64,000 nucleotides of DNA from Urechis unicinctus (Eukaryota; Annelida; Polychaeta; Xenopneusta; Urechidae): positions 5,546,776 to 5,610,775 of the forward strand of contig CM067349.1 in NCBI GenBank assembly GCA_034190875.2, read 5' to 3'. Below the pieces are notes generated by a model. It did no database searches and was not told the DNA's origin. It worked only from the letters and a program-made list of their open reading frames with translations. Below, piece after piece: positions 38,431 through 52,725 of the stretch; within the stretch, counting starts at the first letter, position 1; every line of letters starts with the position of its first letter. Both the position numbers and the translations under genes were made by a program.

Positions 38431-39844
38431 AGCATTAGCAACGGCAGCAGTTGGTATATATTCACAATAGTTTCCCACTTGCATTTGGGCCAATGAATAT
38501 CTTGTCCCTGCAATTATCATTGTTTTTTCGAATGACTTATTGATTGAATATATCAAGGCACGCTTGTATGACTGAAGCTTTAAATTATATTCAAGCACCT
38601 AGCTTACCCTTATAAACTATCCGTGATTAACATATACTATATTCAGGGAATGAAACCATACGCATCTCCGTTATGTTTATTATATTTTGATTCCAGTTCG
38701 TTATGGAAACTTAGCTGGGGTGGCTAATGAAGTCTTGAATAACGCATTGTTCCGCTTTTGAAAACAATGTAGCGATCAGTGATGTTCACTCAATTGAATG
38801 TGGCGGTTCGCATACGCATTGAAACTTACCTAGGGAATTGAAATGTTTCTTATGGCTTTCGTTGCGCTTAGCTGCATATTGATAGATTCCATGTGACTGC
38901 TTAAGTTTTTGTCACACACAATGACAAAGAGATCTCATGATTTTACCCTCATTCACTTCCAGCACAATCTAGGAAGCCATGTCGGTGTTTTTGTTCAAAA
39001 GCCCATTGAGACGATTACTTTGTGGAAGAGGATTACGTGTCCCGTGCAAGGAAACAATGGCAGATAATTCGGTTAGCAATGACACTTAACGTCTTGGTGA
39101 AAACCAAAGCTGTATAATATCTATGGCATTGTGATGTTTGTGTATGTTTATGGTTATCACAATGACATTCGCTAGAAGTGTATATATGCGCACTGGTTAC
39201 ATTGGCAGGTGTCATGTTTCTCCGCTATGTGCTGCTACTGTCCAGTTTTGCTTCATGATCACAGCTGGCATAGCTAGTTACCATCCAATGCTCAAGTGTC
39301 CTATTTCCCATTTATTTATGACCACTCATATTCATGTTGCTGTGTACGGATTGTTCATGTTCATAAGGCCGTTGGCAATAATTTTCCCCAAATGTGGGCG
39401 TTGTTGGCAATTCCATGAATGCAAATCGCCTTCCCATGCATCGAAGCTTTATTGCAAAGGGCTAACGTGTTTCCAATCGAATAGGTTTAACCAAATACTG
39501 CGCTTATTGTGTGTTGTCGTCATGGCTAAGAGGTATATAGCTCACAACTGTAAAGCATGTATGAGACCGACTAACTCACGCAAGCAATTTATATTCATAT
39601 GAATATCAATATAGTTGTCCAGAATCAATGTAATGACGGAGCAATTACATCCAACCCTTATTCGCAAATATAAAATGTCAAATTGTAATTAACGTGGACG
39701 GTTGGTTTATTCAGATTGTTGGCAGCTAATCTATGCTGCTATTTCAATTAAATGCAATGTGTGCAGCCAGACATACAAGCAAGTTAAATACTTACCATTC
39801 TGAATGTTTATGCTACAATTGGATCGTGAGATATAACAGTTAAG
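38431..39844. other. 1.4-kb stretch interrupting copy B; contains an out-of-order block and an unrecognised 150-codon frame
   Basis: Relative to copy A, this lies between sequences that correspond to positions about 13,060 and 13,070. Its part 38,690-39,010 matches 15,620-15,960, so it is misplaced or an extra copy. A plus-strand frame from an ATG at 39,144 to 39,602 is Cys-rich and hydrophobic in patches (for example PKCGRCWQFHECK). I do not recognise it, and a frame of this length can arise by chance in 64 kb of such DNA. No terminal repeats were seen. Confidence 0.55.
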
Positions 39845-41060
39845 CACGCTGATGATTACTGGTTACATTACCCACCACGAAATATCAGTCTGCAGTGATT
39901 TGACAATACTTTCATTTGTTCCCTCGCTTTATTTTGCCAAACTTATTGCGGAGAGAATTGTTTATTAAACTACGTCTTGCAATGCATATTTGTTACTGCT
40001 TGTATAAATATATATTGTTTGAAAGTATCTTCGGGAACTCATGTTTGACTCTGCTAACGACAACGAGCACCCCTGATAATAACTTTTATGTGCATTAGCG
40101 ACTGGCCATTTTTGGATAATTGTACGCTTTAGCGTTTGGCACGGTATTGCGGAATCGCTATAGTATAAAGCTATGCCATATAATTGCCGGACGCAATCAC
40201 TCAGAAATCATTTTGCTGCTCGTACCATTTTTTGCACAAGCTAACCTATTATCGGCACGTATCGTTGCATATCAACAAATGATATAGGTAGGCCAGAATT
40301 TACTATTGCAAATTAGGTATGCAAACTGATATATTCGCTAAGCGAAAGTCTCTACATATAACCACCGATAGGTAACGACAAATAGGCGGAACATAAACAT
40401 GCTATTATTGCAATGAATCCTAACGACAAATTGAATGCCTTCCCCTCCAGCACAGTGCGAGGTAAGAACTAAACAACGATACTGTGCGTCCATTGTACTT
40501 TACATTGTGTATTTTCTTTCAAATGTGGTGTTACTAAGTATTTGAAATATATGTCATCACATTCACGATGTGGTCAGCAAACCTGAGGCTATTTTGATAT
40601 TGCTGACGTCTGTAAGACAAAGTTACGATCAACTATCAACTTTATCGGGTTTGACAAGTAAGGCAGATATATAACTCCATTAATGGTTTTCCTTGGGAAT
40701 CCATCCATATTTGCCATAATGGACCAATAATCTTTAACTTTACTAAAGCTCTGCAAGGTCAAAAACACAGATATTTTCGATGTGGCCTAAACCGGCGTCT
40801 CAGATTTAATACGCATGAACTACTAATAAGTCCCTCACGATGTTGTGTGGTTCAACGTATCCAATTGCGTTATTTTCAAAAGTTAGCATATTAGAAATAT
40901 ATATTCAAGTTACTATTGACAGTGGCAAAAAGACGGTATTTATTTGTGCTTTATGCTGATCCAGTGACGCCGTTGAAGTTAAACCTACTAGGTGATTATA
41001 TAACATGTTAAACAGACGTGGTCATAACATGCACTCAGGCTACAGGCTGAAACATAACAG
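39845..41060. repeat. Segmental duplication block, copy B (pairs with 13,050-13,740)
   Basis: Positions 39,850-40,020 match about 13,050-13,110, and 40,465-41,060 match 13,180-13,740. Shared strings include 'tttgacaagta', 'gaggctattttgatatt' and 'ggtgattata'. Extra sequence at 40,060-40,460 includes one half of a local duplication. Confidence 0.83.
40321..40460. repeat. Local direct duplication, first copy (second at 41,100-41,235)
   Basis: Both copies start 'gcaaactgatatattcg' and share 'ctctacatataacca' and 'ggaacataa'. They are about 780 bases apart and diverged. The duplication is limited to copy B. Confidence 0.8.
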
Positions 41061-41099
41061 CGAACTGTAAACTGGTGTTGGGCGTGTTGCATCTTATTA

Positions 41100-41235
41100 G
41101 CAAACTGATATATTCGTAAAGTGAAAGCCTCTACATATAACCACTTGTAACTAAAAAAGTCGGAACATAATCATAAGATTATTGCATTGAATACTAACCA
41201 TGAATGAAATGCGTTCACCTCCCGCTCGGAATACG
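41100..41235. repeat. Local direct duplication, second copy
   Basis: This pairs with 40,321-40,460. The end contains 'ttcacctcccgctcggaatacg' against 'ttcccctccagcacagtgcg' in the first copy, so the ends are more diverged than the starts. Confidence 0.8.
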
Positions 41236-41329
41236 ATAGGGATACTTTTATTGGAGAGGCTACGGTTTTGGTCACCTTGAAATGACAAAGAGAGAGAAGC
41301 GAATCATATGCGGAAGACAGTTCAATGCT

Positions 41330-42760
41330 AAAGGATGAGCAGCTATCTTATCCACCTAATCTGTCACTGCGGAAGCGATCACACTTCAAATTAACTTCTC
41401 GCAAAATTATTAAATTGTGGTTAAGATTGAGTATTAATTACAATGAAGCCATGGAGAAAATCATTCAACTGACGACGAGAATAAACTGATGGCTACAAAC
41501 TAATTGCTAGAAATAGCTAAGGCACTTATGTATATTGTATAGTACATAATAAACGCAATGTCATTTGTTAAATGGATCGCAGCAGATATAGATAGTTATG
41601 CCCTGGTAACAATCCAGTGTTGTAGTGTGCTATTTACCACAAATAGTAGCGGGCGCAAAAGCCATCTCATTTGCCAGTAACTGCTTCACATATGAGGTCA
41701 TTGACAAGTAGCTCCCCACATTTGAAGTATGCAATACCGCGAATGCATATCAGCAAAAATGGTATGGACGGTGTCACGAAATAAATCGCAACAATAACAA
41801 AGATACAATACACACCGTCGTCCAAATGAAAACCATGCCCCAATGCAGGTTGTCTGATGATGAGCGATTTGTTCGGATAATTGGAGTATCTGCAAGTTAA
41901 GAACCTTTTCCTTTTCCGTCCGTTACAAGGTCCACCCAATGCTGTGACGCCATCTGTATTTAAATATCAATGTAACTATGGGTTGCATATCGTGCTTATT
42001 ATATGCCAGCATCATTGGAGAGCAGCAATTTACTTTCCGAATGAATTCCTACAGGAACAGGGACGATGCGAAACAGTTCTTTATCCTAAGGGTGTCAATG
42101 GAACAGGAGTATCACAGGATGTGAGGCGGTCATTGCTTCTTATTGTCAAATGAACATGTCTAAAGACAACTTAACAAATTTAAGGTAGATATACTTCTGA
42201 TGCGCAACTTTGCATTATAAACTGGGATTATACAAAGACAGTTAGGCAACTGTGACTGTTGGAAATATATCAATTCATTAAAAGGTCATGCACTACACCA
42301 GGCATCCAAACAAGATAAATGCTAATTACTCCGCATGTTTGCTCAGCCGATTCGCTCTTCATATATTACCGTTACGTACGCTAGTCCATGCTGTCGACAA
42401 AACCGACAACAGATTAGTTTTCAGTCATTTGCAATTTGCATATAGAATTTTATCTCGCTGTATTTGGTTACAAATAGTGCGAGAGAAATTGTTTATCTAG
42501 CATCATCTTGCGAAGCATAAATGTTACGGCTTAAATAAAGGTACATCTGCAGTAGAATCTTACAATTATGTTGGGATACGTGAAGCTACGGATATCTTTT
42601 AAACCTCTCTAACGACGAAACGTGCTCTAGCTAGCATTGCTTGTATACATGAGCAACCGTTGTATGCTATAGCCGTTGCCTGGAATTGCAGAATTACTGG
42701 TCCTACGCAGCGCAAAACATACGGAGAAACTGCTTAATTTAAATAAATAAACAGCTGTTC
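41330..42760. repeat. Segmental duplication block, copy B (pairs with 15,815-16,880)
   Basis: The block is collinear with the end of copy A. About 450 bases of extra sequence lie near 41,470-41,900. The end of recognisable homology near 42,760 corresponds to 16,880 in copy A. Confidence 0.85.
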
Positions 42761-43049
42761 GCCGCTAGAAGCATTTTCTGCATGTGCCAACTGTTTATCG
42801 CCACGCAGATTTGCATACTAACAGACAACGAGAGAGTATCAGTCTTCGTTATTGTAAGTTAGGCGAGCTGAGCGCAAAAGAGCGGGCTCTTCGTTCTTTC
42901 AAATCTTCATGATACGCATTCTTTACAGTTTGGTGTAGCCTTGTGTTGGAAAGGTATGCAATCTATCGCCTTTTCGAATTGGTTAACGATACTGATGCGT
43001 ATGTGATACAGCTTTGTTGTGTGAGGAACGCGCACGAATGACTATCAAC
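42761..43049. other. Junction between copies B and C
   Basis: No LINE or SINE sequence precedes the TATG tract here, unlike at 19,320-20,105. No gene was seen. Confidence 0.55.
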
Positions 43050-43126
43050 TTATGTGTGTATGTATGTATGTATGTATGTATGTATGTATGTATGTATGTA
43101 TGTATGTATGTATGTATGTATGTATG

Positions 43127-43160
<34 letters not shown>

Positions 43161-43595
43161 TGTATGTATGTATGTATGTATGTATGTATGTATGTATGTA
43201 TGTATGTATGTATGTATGTATGTATGTATGTATGTATGTATGTATGTATGTATGTATGTATGTATGTATGTATGTGTATGTATGTATGTATGTATGTATG
43301 TATGTATGTATGTATGTATGTATGTATGTATGTATGTATGTATGTGTATGTATGTATGTATGTATGTATGTATGTATGTATGTATGTATGTATGTGTGTG
43401 TATGTGTGTATGTATGTATGTATGTATGTGTATGTATGTATGTATGTATGTATGTATGTATGTATGTATGTATGTATGTATGTATGTATGTATGTATGTA
43501 TGTATGTATGTATGTATGTATGTATGTATGTATGTATGTATGTATGTATGTATTTATGTATATATGTGTGTATGCATGTATGTACGTTTTTATGT
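43050..43595. repeat. (TATG)n microsatellite, copy C
   Basis: About 540 bases of tgta/tatg units carry scattered 'tgtgta' interruptions. It ends in 'tatgtttgcctga', the same exit sequence as the copy B tract ('aatgtttgcctga' at about 20,459), which shows that the tracts are paralogous. Confidence 0.97.
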
Positions 43596-44850
43596 TTGCC
43601 TGACGATGTTTGGTTTAGTTCTGAAACAATGTATAAACCTCTACTGACGTTGACACTCGTCCCTAATGGGATGCCTCAATGAGTTACGTCCAACCGGTCC
43701 ACGAGCAATCGCGTTTTGATTATATATCAGAAGAAAGCATCTGAAAAACCTAATTCCTTGGGGATTATCTTCAATCTGAGTAAAAGTTATCGACATCTTC
43801 CATGATTGGACATACTTTGACCTTTCAAAGCGGGGAACAGATTATATGTTGCTGTGCAATGTTTTAGATGCATTCTTTCTTTAATTACAATGCATTTGGC
43901 ATCCCAATACCTTTCGCTTATTGTTCTATTCATCAAACGCTTATATGTGATTCTATGTAAAGCATGGCATACGCACCAACATATGCGTTGGATGCCAAAC
44001 AAAGATGTATTCCAGTGATTTAATCATTATAATTTGGTCAAATGTTCAGAGATTATAATATCAAAGTAATGAGTAAATCTATGCAGGTTTTGACACATAT
44101 GTAAATTAGGATAATGGACAAGTGAGATATCTTGTCGTCTCTAAATTGTTATGCTACCAAATACCATTGCCAGTACCGGGGGGCTCATTGCTATTCTTGT
44201 CTCCCTTTATGTAAAGTATCCAGGGAATTGTGAAATCGTGACTGCATTGTGGGCCGTGGTTCACAATGGCTCCATTCGCTGAAGGGCTGCAATAGCGACT
44301 TATTGTAGAAAAGACCAAGCTTCTGGAATTTCATATACCATGTCGCCATGTATTATTTATACCCAAAAGGCCTCTTGATGACGCTCGCAGCTTCATCGGG
44401 CAACATACCTTAATCTATCACGATATATTGCAATAACTTTGAAACAGCAACTCCCAGGGGTTATCAATATGTCAATATTGCTTCCTTTGTAAGCAGTGGA
44501 CATTCGGCGCATATTCGTTTGCCGACGCTGACAGGATACAGGGTCTGCCATTTGATAAATCTATTTGTATCTTAATAAGGTATTGCCTGCTGTTGGTGGG
44601 CTCGATAATCGATGAGGTCAATCACGTATTTATTGCTATGGCACCTTAGGGAATTTGTTTTTGCAGATTGTCCTCGCCGCCATTCCTCTATGGCTTATAG
44701 GTAGCGCCAGTTAACTCGAGATACCTGGCAATTTGCATGTGGCATATCGACATTGTAGGCATTAGCAAAGTTTTTCAAGAATTGACATCCTACAAATGTT
44801 ATTTCCACCTTCAATGGAAAACAGGGTTTTCAGAGGCGACATACAAAGCA
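43596..44850. repeat. Segmental duplication block, copy C (pairs with 20,453-20,690 and 23,810-25,090)
   Basis: The right flank of the tract, the 'ctaattccttgg' piece at 43,748 and everything from 43,860 onward follow the order of copy B, but 3.1 kb found in copy B (20,700-23,800) is missing here. Confidence 0.83.
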
Positions 44851-45440
44851 GATATGAAGTCGGTCTATGCAACAACTTATAAATTTATTTAGCCCTAGAA
44901 AGGCTTGGATCCTGGATCTTTGTTGTGGCTCCATAGGCTGGCGGACGCCAGCTTAAATTTTTTTAACGCAGTGTTTGATGCTAAACCCGGCAGATGATTT
45001 GAGCAAGACAGTGCTCGTGCTGCAGTTCTCCACAAGATGTTCGTTATCAGTAGTGCATGAACGGCTCAAACACATGCGAGCGCTCTGATTGCACGGCCAA
45101 TATAATGATTGCTTACCTGTATGTAGCACACTCAGGTGGCCCAAGGTGTCATTAAACCCTTCCCGTGGCGGCAACATCAGTCGACCTGCCATGAACATGG
45201 GTCATGTTTTCTACAACGACAAGCAATATCAAACCAGCAGTGAATCTAGACCTTTGCATGACTAATAGGTGAACATTTAGACAGCCTGGAAACTTTATCA
45301 TTACAACAGCAAGCGTGCGAATCATTAATTATGGCGTTCTTTTGCAACAGAAAGATTTATACAATTTTGTCTTGTGTGCTGTGTTAGTGATTGGGACTAC
45401 AGAAAGCAGCAAGCCATAAATTATTTATTGCACGCAGCAA
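44851..45440. repeat. Segmental duplication block, copy C of three
   Basis: The block pairs with 395-880 and 25,095-25,590 and is the most diverged of the three. A short extra piece at 45,225-45,300 interrupts it. Noncoding. Confidence 0.82.
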
Positions 45441-47490
45441 GAGGTGCCATGTTTGTATTTCATGATCCCTTTTGCCATTTGCATTGAATGACGCATTCAA
45501 TAAAGCTTGTAGTATGGTGAATTAACGCTCACCTCACGACTTCCCTGCTAGAGAGTAATGATGCGACGAAGCTCACATGTTCTTTCATACTACTTAATTT
45601 GCGCGAGCAATGAAATATTGTTCTGCTATAGCGTGAGCCCAAGCATTGACTCACTTAAGCGTTTTTCGATCAGACGTAGTTTGATGCTGATGCATGTGTG
45701 GATAAATAATGCCGAACTTATTTCCAGGATCATTACTCTAACATTATAAAAAATGATACCCTAATGAAGATAAACGGTGTTCATCGACCGGGAGGGAACA
45801 TTGTATGTCAATTAACTCGTATCAATACACGTCGTAATGATGAAGCAAAGGTACAAGACCCTAAATAAACAAGGAAAAATACATAGCCATGCATAGCCTT
45901 ATGAACATAAATGCATTGGCAGATTAACAATCCATAGTCCTCAAATTGGAATTAGCTGATTTATACTAGCAAACGACTGCTAAGTCAAAGGAACAACTTG
46001 AGAATCCGACTAAACAGATTTTGTGAAGAAATGATAAATATAATACTCAAACGGTGATCAGCTTTGTGGAGCAATATTCTTCTTTGATGTATGGAATGTT
46101 ATCGCAATAATTTGATGTCAGCCATGTGTCTGGTTTGCCCTAAGTTTGTTTTCTTAATTTGGCTCCGAGCGGCATATGATGAAAAACACTGAAATGTAAA
46201 TAAATAGTCGAAGAAGGGATCACTCACTCGACGTTACTATCATGATCCGAGTCATAATGGCATAAATGAAACCTGAAATGGTCCTGAAATTTGCACGTAT
46301 CCGCAATAGCATCAATGAATATCACTTTAACGGCAGATTGGTATGCAATAGCAATCAGTTAATGGAAGTTGATTGCAACGATCGCTCAGCTTGTGATTTC
46401 CACCACACTCCGATTAATATATCATCTTTAGGTTTCATCCTAGAATGCGTGCAATAAAGGTGACTCGGGTTGTCCTCAAATGCATTAGAACAGTCATTTT
46501 TGCTAATAAGTCCCCGATGATTCTAAATATGCTTCAACAATTTGCACCGCCAATAGCAAGCCTACAGATAAAAAAAGTTTGCTAGCAATCAAACGTTGCG
46601 GTTAATACAATTTAGCGCACATGTAATTGTGTTTACGCTACATATTTTAATATGAGAGAAACCGTTTGCAAAACGATATGTCTTGACTGGAACTTCTAAG
46701 AAGGAGTTATCTTAAAGAATTGTCCGAAAGGCACCTGGATAAATACACGGTGTTGGTAATATCCAATATTCTTGCTGCTGTTTTCGTCAATGGAGACATC
46801 TATACTTTTAAATGACGTTGGTTAGCTAATATAGTTCCTCAGCATTTCAAAGCTGTATGAAGCTATGAATCATATAAATACTTCTCAAGAACAACTTCTC
46901 GGAAATATTTGGAAGACACTTTGTGTAGTGCATAGTACCATGCAATCGGTACAATGACTAAAGCCAGGCATTCTTCACTTCTCATCCTAACATTTGTTGT
47001 GTGATACGCAGCATTGGGTTATTTTATATCGCACGGTATTAAATAAAAGCAGTGAACACAATATCGTAAGGAAGCATGTGCAGCAATATCCAACTAGTAA
47101 CTGCTGCTTGGAGGCGACCGAATTGTTAGTAAGAAGGCATCAATCGGTCGACAAATGCTGATGCTGCCGTATGTTTAGCAATACAAGCTGACATTTAGTA
47201 GGTCGGTATATCGCAATCAGCGCCTCGCAAGACTCCAGAAAAATTAGCATTGGTAAATCAAATTGCTCTTCATTTGCGATGTTAATTATCATATCAAGCC
47301 AACATATTAGGCTTCTTAGAAGAGAATTTATCAATCCGATGAGCTTTGATAATGTAATACACCAGCCCATTAACACAACTACTGTGTGACTACATAAGTT
47401 GGTGTCGAGGCGGGTCTAGTATTCTTTACCAAGCATTGGTTTGAGATTGTACATCGGTTTGATGTTATCGCTAAAACCCATTAGGCTTAC
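45441..47490. repeat. Segmental duplication block, copy C, last recognisable part
   Basis: Positions 45,441-45,700 and 47,095-47,490 match copy B. The middle (about 45,900-47,090) has no counterpart that I could find and holds no recognised gene. The homology ends near 47,490, just before pyrimidine-rich sequence. Confidence 0.75.
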
Positions 47491-47669
47491 AATCCAATCA
47501 GCCTTTACCGAACCTCATGTGTAGTGCATCAATCAATTGACAATGATAGGTCGGGCTACTGAACGCGACTCATACTTCGATTCCAAAGTGTTATCCGCTC
47601 AGTCTATTTATGTCAATGCATCACTGTAGCACAAACATATCGAGAAAATAGTGTATGAATGTATATGCA

Positions 47670-48037
47670 TCACCGTCTCGATACCGCCTCTCTATCTATC
47701 CATCTCTGTCTCTGTCTCTCTCCATCCCTCCCTGGGTTCCTCTCTCCATCTCTCTCTCTCTACGTCCCTCTCTATATCTCTCTCTCAATCTCTCTCTGAC
47801 CCTCTCTCCGTCACTCACTCTCTCTCTCTCGTTCTCTCTCTTCGTCCTGTTCTACTTCTCTCTCTCCTTCTATCTCTACGTCCTTCTCTTCTTCTCTCTC
47901 TCCGTCTCTCTCCGCTCCTCTCTCCATCCCTCTCTCCGTCCCTCTTTCTGTCTATCTCCATATCTCTCTCCTCATCTCTCTCCATCTTTCACTCTCTCTC
48001 CGTCCCTTTCTCCGTCCCTCGTTCCATTCCTCTCTCC

Positions 48038-48134
<97 letters not shown>

Positions 48135-48135
48135 A
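47670..48135. repeat. Pyrimidine-rich (CT)n and ctctctccgtc-type repeat
   Basis: The strand is nearly pure C/T with recurring 'tctctccgtccctctc' units and ends in a pure ct run at 48,034-48,116. Paralogue at 50,520-50,945. Long Ser/Leu frames here come from the repeat. Confidence 0.95.
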
Positions 48136-49672
48136 ACCGCCTCAACTCAAGCGTAATGAGGTGATTATCAGTGCGAACTTTCCCACAATGGCTCGAGTAT
48201 TGTCAATAACGTCATTTGCAGTGGTGAAATAACGACCCATACTGAATATTGTGATCAACATAATGGGACACAAAAATGTGGCTGCGTTTATGTTGCATAT
48301 TTTACGCTGGGAGTCGTCTTTTCAAATTCACATGAATCTGAGATGCAATAAATGAACATGTTTTGGTTTACATGTTTTGGTAGGTATTTCGCCCGTCGTA
48401 CTAACAGATATTAGCTATAGGACGGTCTTATATGCGTGCGCGAATACAATAACCATTTTGCCCTCTTCGCTTCCCAGGGCTAGGCAGTGGCAAAAATGCA
48501 TTCCTAAGCATAACATGAATCAGCTTGGAAAGACTCCTCAAACGCACGCACACTTTACATACTTTACATCTATTATGCTTTGCCTAATTAGGACACGCAT
48601 AAAGGGCTATTGTGATTATATTAGAGAGAGAGGCGGATCTTAAATACCAAAGAGGTGAACGCAGCTAAAACTATCGTGATTAACGACAGCACGTTGACAG
48701 ACGTCCGGGGTGCCATTGACAGGAACCTGTGAACAACAATGATAATGTTCATGTTCCGCCGCAATGTGACGGCGTAGAAGGTTACAACATGACGTTAAGA
48801 GAACCAACGCAATCGGTATCTATGGCTCTAGCGTTCCAAGGCAGAAAGTGATTATAGGAGTGGTGATGGAGGATTGATGTTTTCGAAAGCTGATCTTTTG
48901 GCTAATATATATTGTCCAGTAAGGGATGCATCAGGTCAATAGCGTTGCTTAGCTCACACAGAATTCAAGTATTTCAAAACAAAGTGGACAAGTGAGGAAG
49001 TGACAAAATGAACTTAAATATTGTTTCTCCATCTCAAACGAAAGCATTAAATGAGTTATTACCGCGTCGCGAAGCAGCTGAAATGCGTCCATGCATAATC
49101 ACTGACAAGTCCTCCCAGTAACGACAGTTACATCATTGATTCGCTTTCACCTGAGCACGTCAATCCTACAAAATAGACGCAACAAATATTGAGCAATCTT
49201 GATGTGTAAAAGACGTTAGGAGTAACTTAGTTTCATGTTTCATCTGTCAATGTGCAGTACAGTATTTTATTATGTATGAAAGGGCAAAATAGTAACAAAT
49301 ATAAATTACTTGAATTTATTCTACACAGCGACTAAGATTATATTCTGTTAATGATGCCAGCAATGGTATCACGCCATGATATCCTGATATTCAGGATGTT
49401 AACTGCCGATTCAATGAGCCTTATAATGAAGTACACTAGGCGTGGAAGAGGGGCCCGTTAACGTGATTGCGAAGTGATTACATAATAAGGCAACTAGGCT
49501 GTCATCGTGTTATGTATGAGGCCCAAAGGACGGTGGGTTTAAGATCGTACACTTGTCGATGCCTCAGGCATTTCCCGTTTGTCGCATTCTGGCCGTATAG
49601 TCCATTCATAACACTTAAGGTGATCAAAAATAACGCATCTTTATAAACGACTGTAATTTCCGATTAAATTTA
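47690..49672. repeat. Recent 2.8-kb tandem duplication, first copy
   Basis: It matches 50,525-52,488 almost base for base. By eye there are roughly forty differences over the 1.5 kb of non-satellite sequence (48,165-49,672), so about 97% identity. The copies end together at 'gattaaattta'. Neither copy holds a convincing gene. The 88-codon frames at 48,377 and 51,189 start at TTG and resemble nothing known. Confidence 0.95.
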
Positions 49673-49804
49673 CGACTAAATGCATCGAATGAGGCAAAAC
49701 AAAGGGAATTCTACCAACAGTAGGCAGGTATATATCACAGTAGATATATCCTCCCTATCCACGTTTATAAAACCATCTTTATATCCGCCCGGTCCACGTA
49801 TATA
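49673..49804. other. Short unique sequence between satellite blocks
   Basis: No feature was recognised. Confidence 0.5.
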
Positions 49805-49992
<188 letters not shown>

Positions 49993-50058
49993 CAGCAACA
50001 ATATCTAATCCTTTTAATGACCTAAACAACAATTTCAATCTTAATTTAGCCGCTAAAG

Positions 50059-50524
<466 letters not shown>

Positions 50525-50861
50525 ATCTATCTATCCATCTCTGTCTCTGTCTCTCTCCATCCCTCCCTGGGTTCCTCTCTCCATCTCTCTCTCTACGTCC
50601 CTCTCTCTATCTCTCTCTCCATCTCTCTCTGTCCCTCTCTCCGTCACTCTCTCTCTCTCTCCTTCTCTCTCTCCGTACTGTTCTACTTCTCTCTCTCCTT
50701 CTATCTCTACGTCCTTCTCTCCTTCTCTCTCTCTCCGTCTCTCTCCGCTCCTCTCTCCATCCCTCTCTCCGTCCCTCTTTCTGTCTATCTCCATATCTCT
50801 CTCCTCATGTCTCTCTCCATCTTTCACTCTCTCTCCGTCCCTTTCTCCGTCCCTCGCTCCA

Positions 50862-50936
<75 letters not shown>

Positions 50937-52488
50937 ATCTCCCTCAACCGCCTCAACTCAAGCGTAATGAGGCGATTATCAGTGCAAACTTTCCCACAAT
51001 GGCTCGAGTATTGTCAATAAAGTCATTTGCAGTGGTGAAATAACGACCCATACTGAATATTGTGATCAACATAATGGGACACAAAAAATGTGGCTGCGTT
51101 TATGTTGCATATTTTACGCTGGGAGCCGTCTTTTCAAATTCACATGAATCTGAGATGCAATAAATGAACATGTTTTGGTTTACATGTTTTGGTAGGTATT
51201 TCGCCCGTCGTACTAACAGATATTAGCTATAGGACGGTCTTATATGCGTGCGCGAATACAATAACCATTCTGCCCTCTTCTCTTCTCAGGGCTAGGCAGT
51301 GGCAAAAATGCATTCCTAAGCATAACATGAATCAGCTTGGAAAGACTCCTCAAACGCACGCACACCTTACATACTTAACATCTATTATGCTTTGCCTAAT
51401 TAGGACACGCATAAAGGGCTATTGTGATTATATTAGAGAGAGAGGCGGATCTTAAATACCAAAGAGGTGAACGCAGCTAAAACTATCGTGATTAACGACA
51501 GCACGTTGACAGACGTCCGGGGTGCCATTGACAGGAACCTGTGAACAACAATGATAATGTTCATGTTCCGCAGCAATGTGACGGCGTAGAAGGTTACAAC
51601 ATGACGTAAAGAGAACCAACGCAATCGGTATCCATGGCTCTAGCGTTCCAAGGCAGAAAGTGATTATAGGAGTGGTGATGGAGGATTGATGTTTTCGAAA
51701 GCTGATCTTTTGGCTAATATATATTGTCCAGGAAGGGATGCATCAGGTCAATAGCGATGCTTAGCTCACACAGAATTCAAGTATTTCAAAGCAAAGTGGG
51801 CAAGTGAGGAAGTGACAAAATGAATTTAATTATTGTTTCTTCATCTCAAACGAAAACGTTAAATGAGATATTACCGCGTCGCGAAGCAGCTGAAATGCGT
51901 CCATGCATAATTCACTGACAAGTCGTCCAAGTAACGACATTTACATCCTTGATTCGCTTTCACATGAGCACGTCAATCCTACAACACGGACGCAACAAAT
52001 ATTGAGCAATCTTGATGTGTAAAAGACGTTAGGAGTAACTTAGTTTCATGTTTCATCTGTCAATGCGCAATACAGTATTTTTTTATTATGTGTGAAAGGG
52101 CAAAATAGTAACAAATATAAATTACTTGAATTTATTCTACACAGCGACTCAGATTATATTCTGTTAATGATGCCAGCAATGGTATCAAGCCATGATATCC
52201 TGATATTCAGGATGTTAACTGCCGATTCAATGAGCCTTATAATGAAGTACACTAGGCGTGGAAGAGGGGCCCGTTAACGTGATTGCGAAGTGATTACATA
52301 ATAAGGCAACTAGGCTGTCATCGTGTTATGTATGAGGCCCAAAGGACGGTGGGTTTAAGATCGTGCACTTGTCGATGCCTCAGGTATTTCCCGTCAGTCG
52401 CATTCTGGCCGTATAGTCCATTCACAACACTTAAGGTGATCGAAAATAACGCATCTTTATAGACGACTGTAATTTCCGATTAAATTTA
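50525..52488. repeat. Recent 2.8-kb tandem duplication, second copy
   Basis: This is the second copy of 47,690-49,672, offset by about 2,815 bases. Its pyrimidine-rich head ends at 50,945. The break at 52,488 is followed by purine-rich sequence, not the sequence found after the first copy. Confidence 0.95.
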
Positions 52489-52673
52489 CTCTCCCTAAGA
52501 TGCAGAGATATAGAGAAACAGAGAGAAGGACAGAGAGACAGAGAGAGAATGAGAGACAAAAACAAGAGGAGAAATGATTGGAGAGAAAGAGAGATAGACG
52601 AGATATAGCATAGATATAGATAGAGAGATAGAGATAGATATATATAGAATAGATATATATATATATATATCGT

Positions 52674-52710
<37 letters not shown>

Positions 52711-52725
52711 ATATATATATATATT
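52489..52725. repeat. Purine-rich (GA)n then (AT)n compound repeat
   Basis: 'gagagac' and 'gagatag' units at 52,500-52,640 lead into ta runs to about 52,725. It follows directly on the end of the second duplication copy. Confidence 0.93.

Noticed and set aside
39144..39602. Cys-rich frame of about 150 codons
   Set aside because: It is not recognised, has no homologue in copy A, and a frame of this length is expected about once by chance in 64 kb read in six frames.
48377..48643. 88-codon frame conserved in both copies of the young duplication (also 51,189-51,455)
   Set aside because: It begins at TTG, matches no known protein, and the five substitutions within it (three changing the residue) show no sign of selection. 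Conservation is explained by the recency of the duplication.
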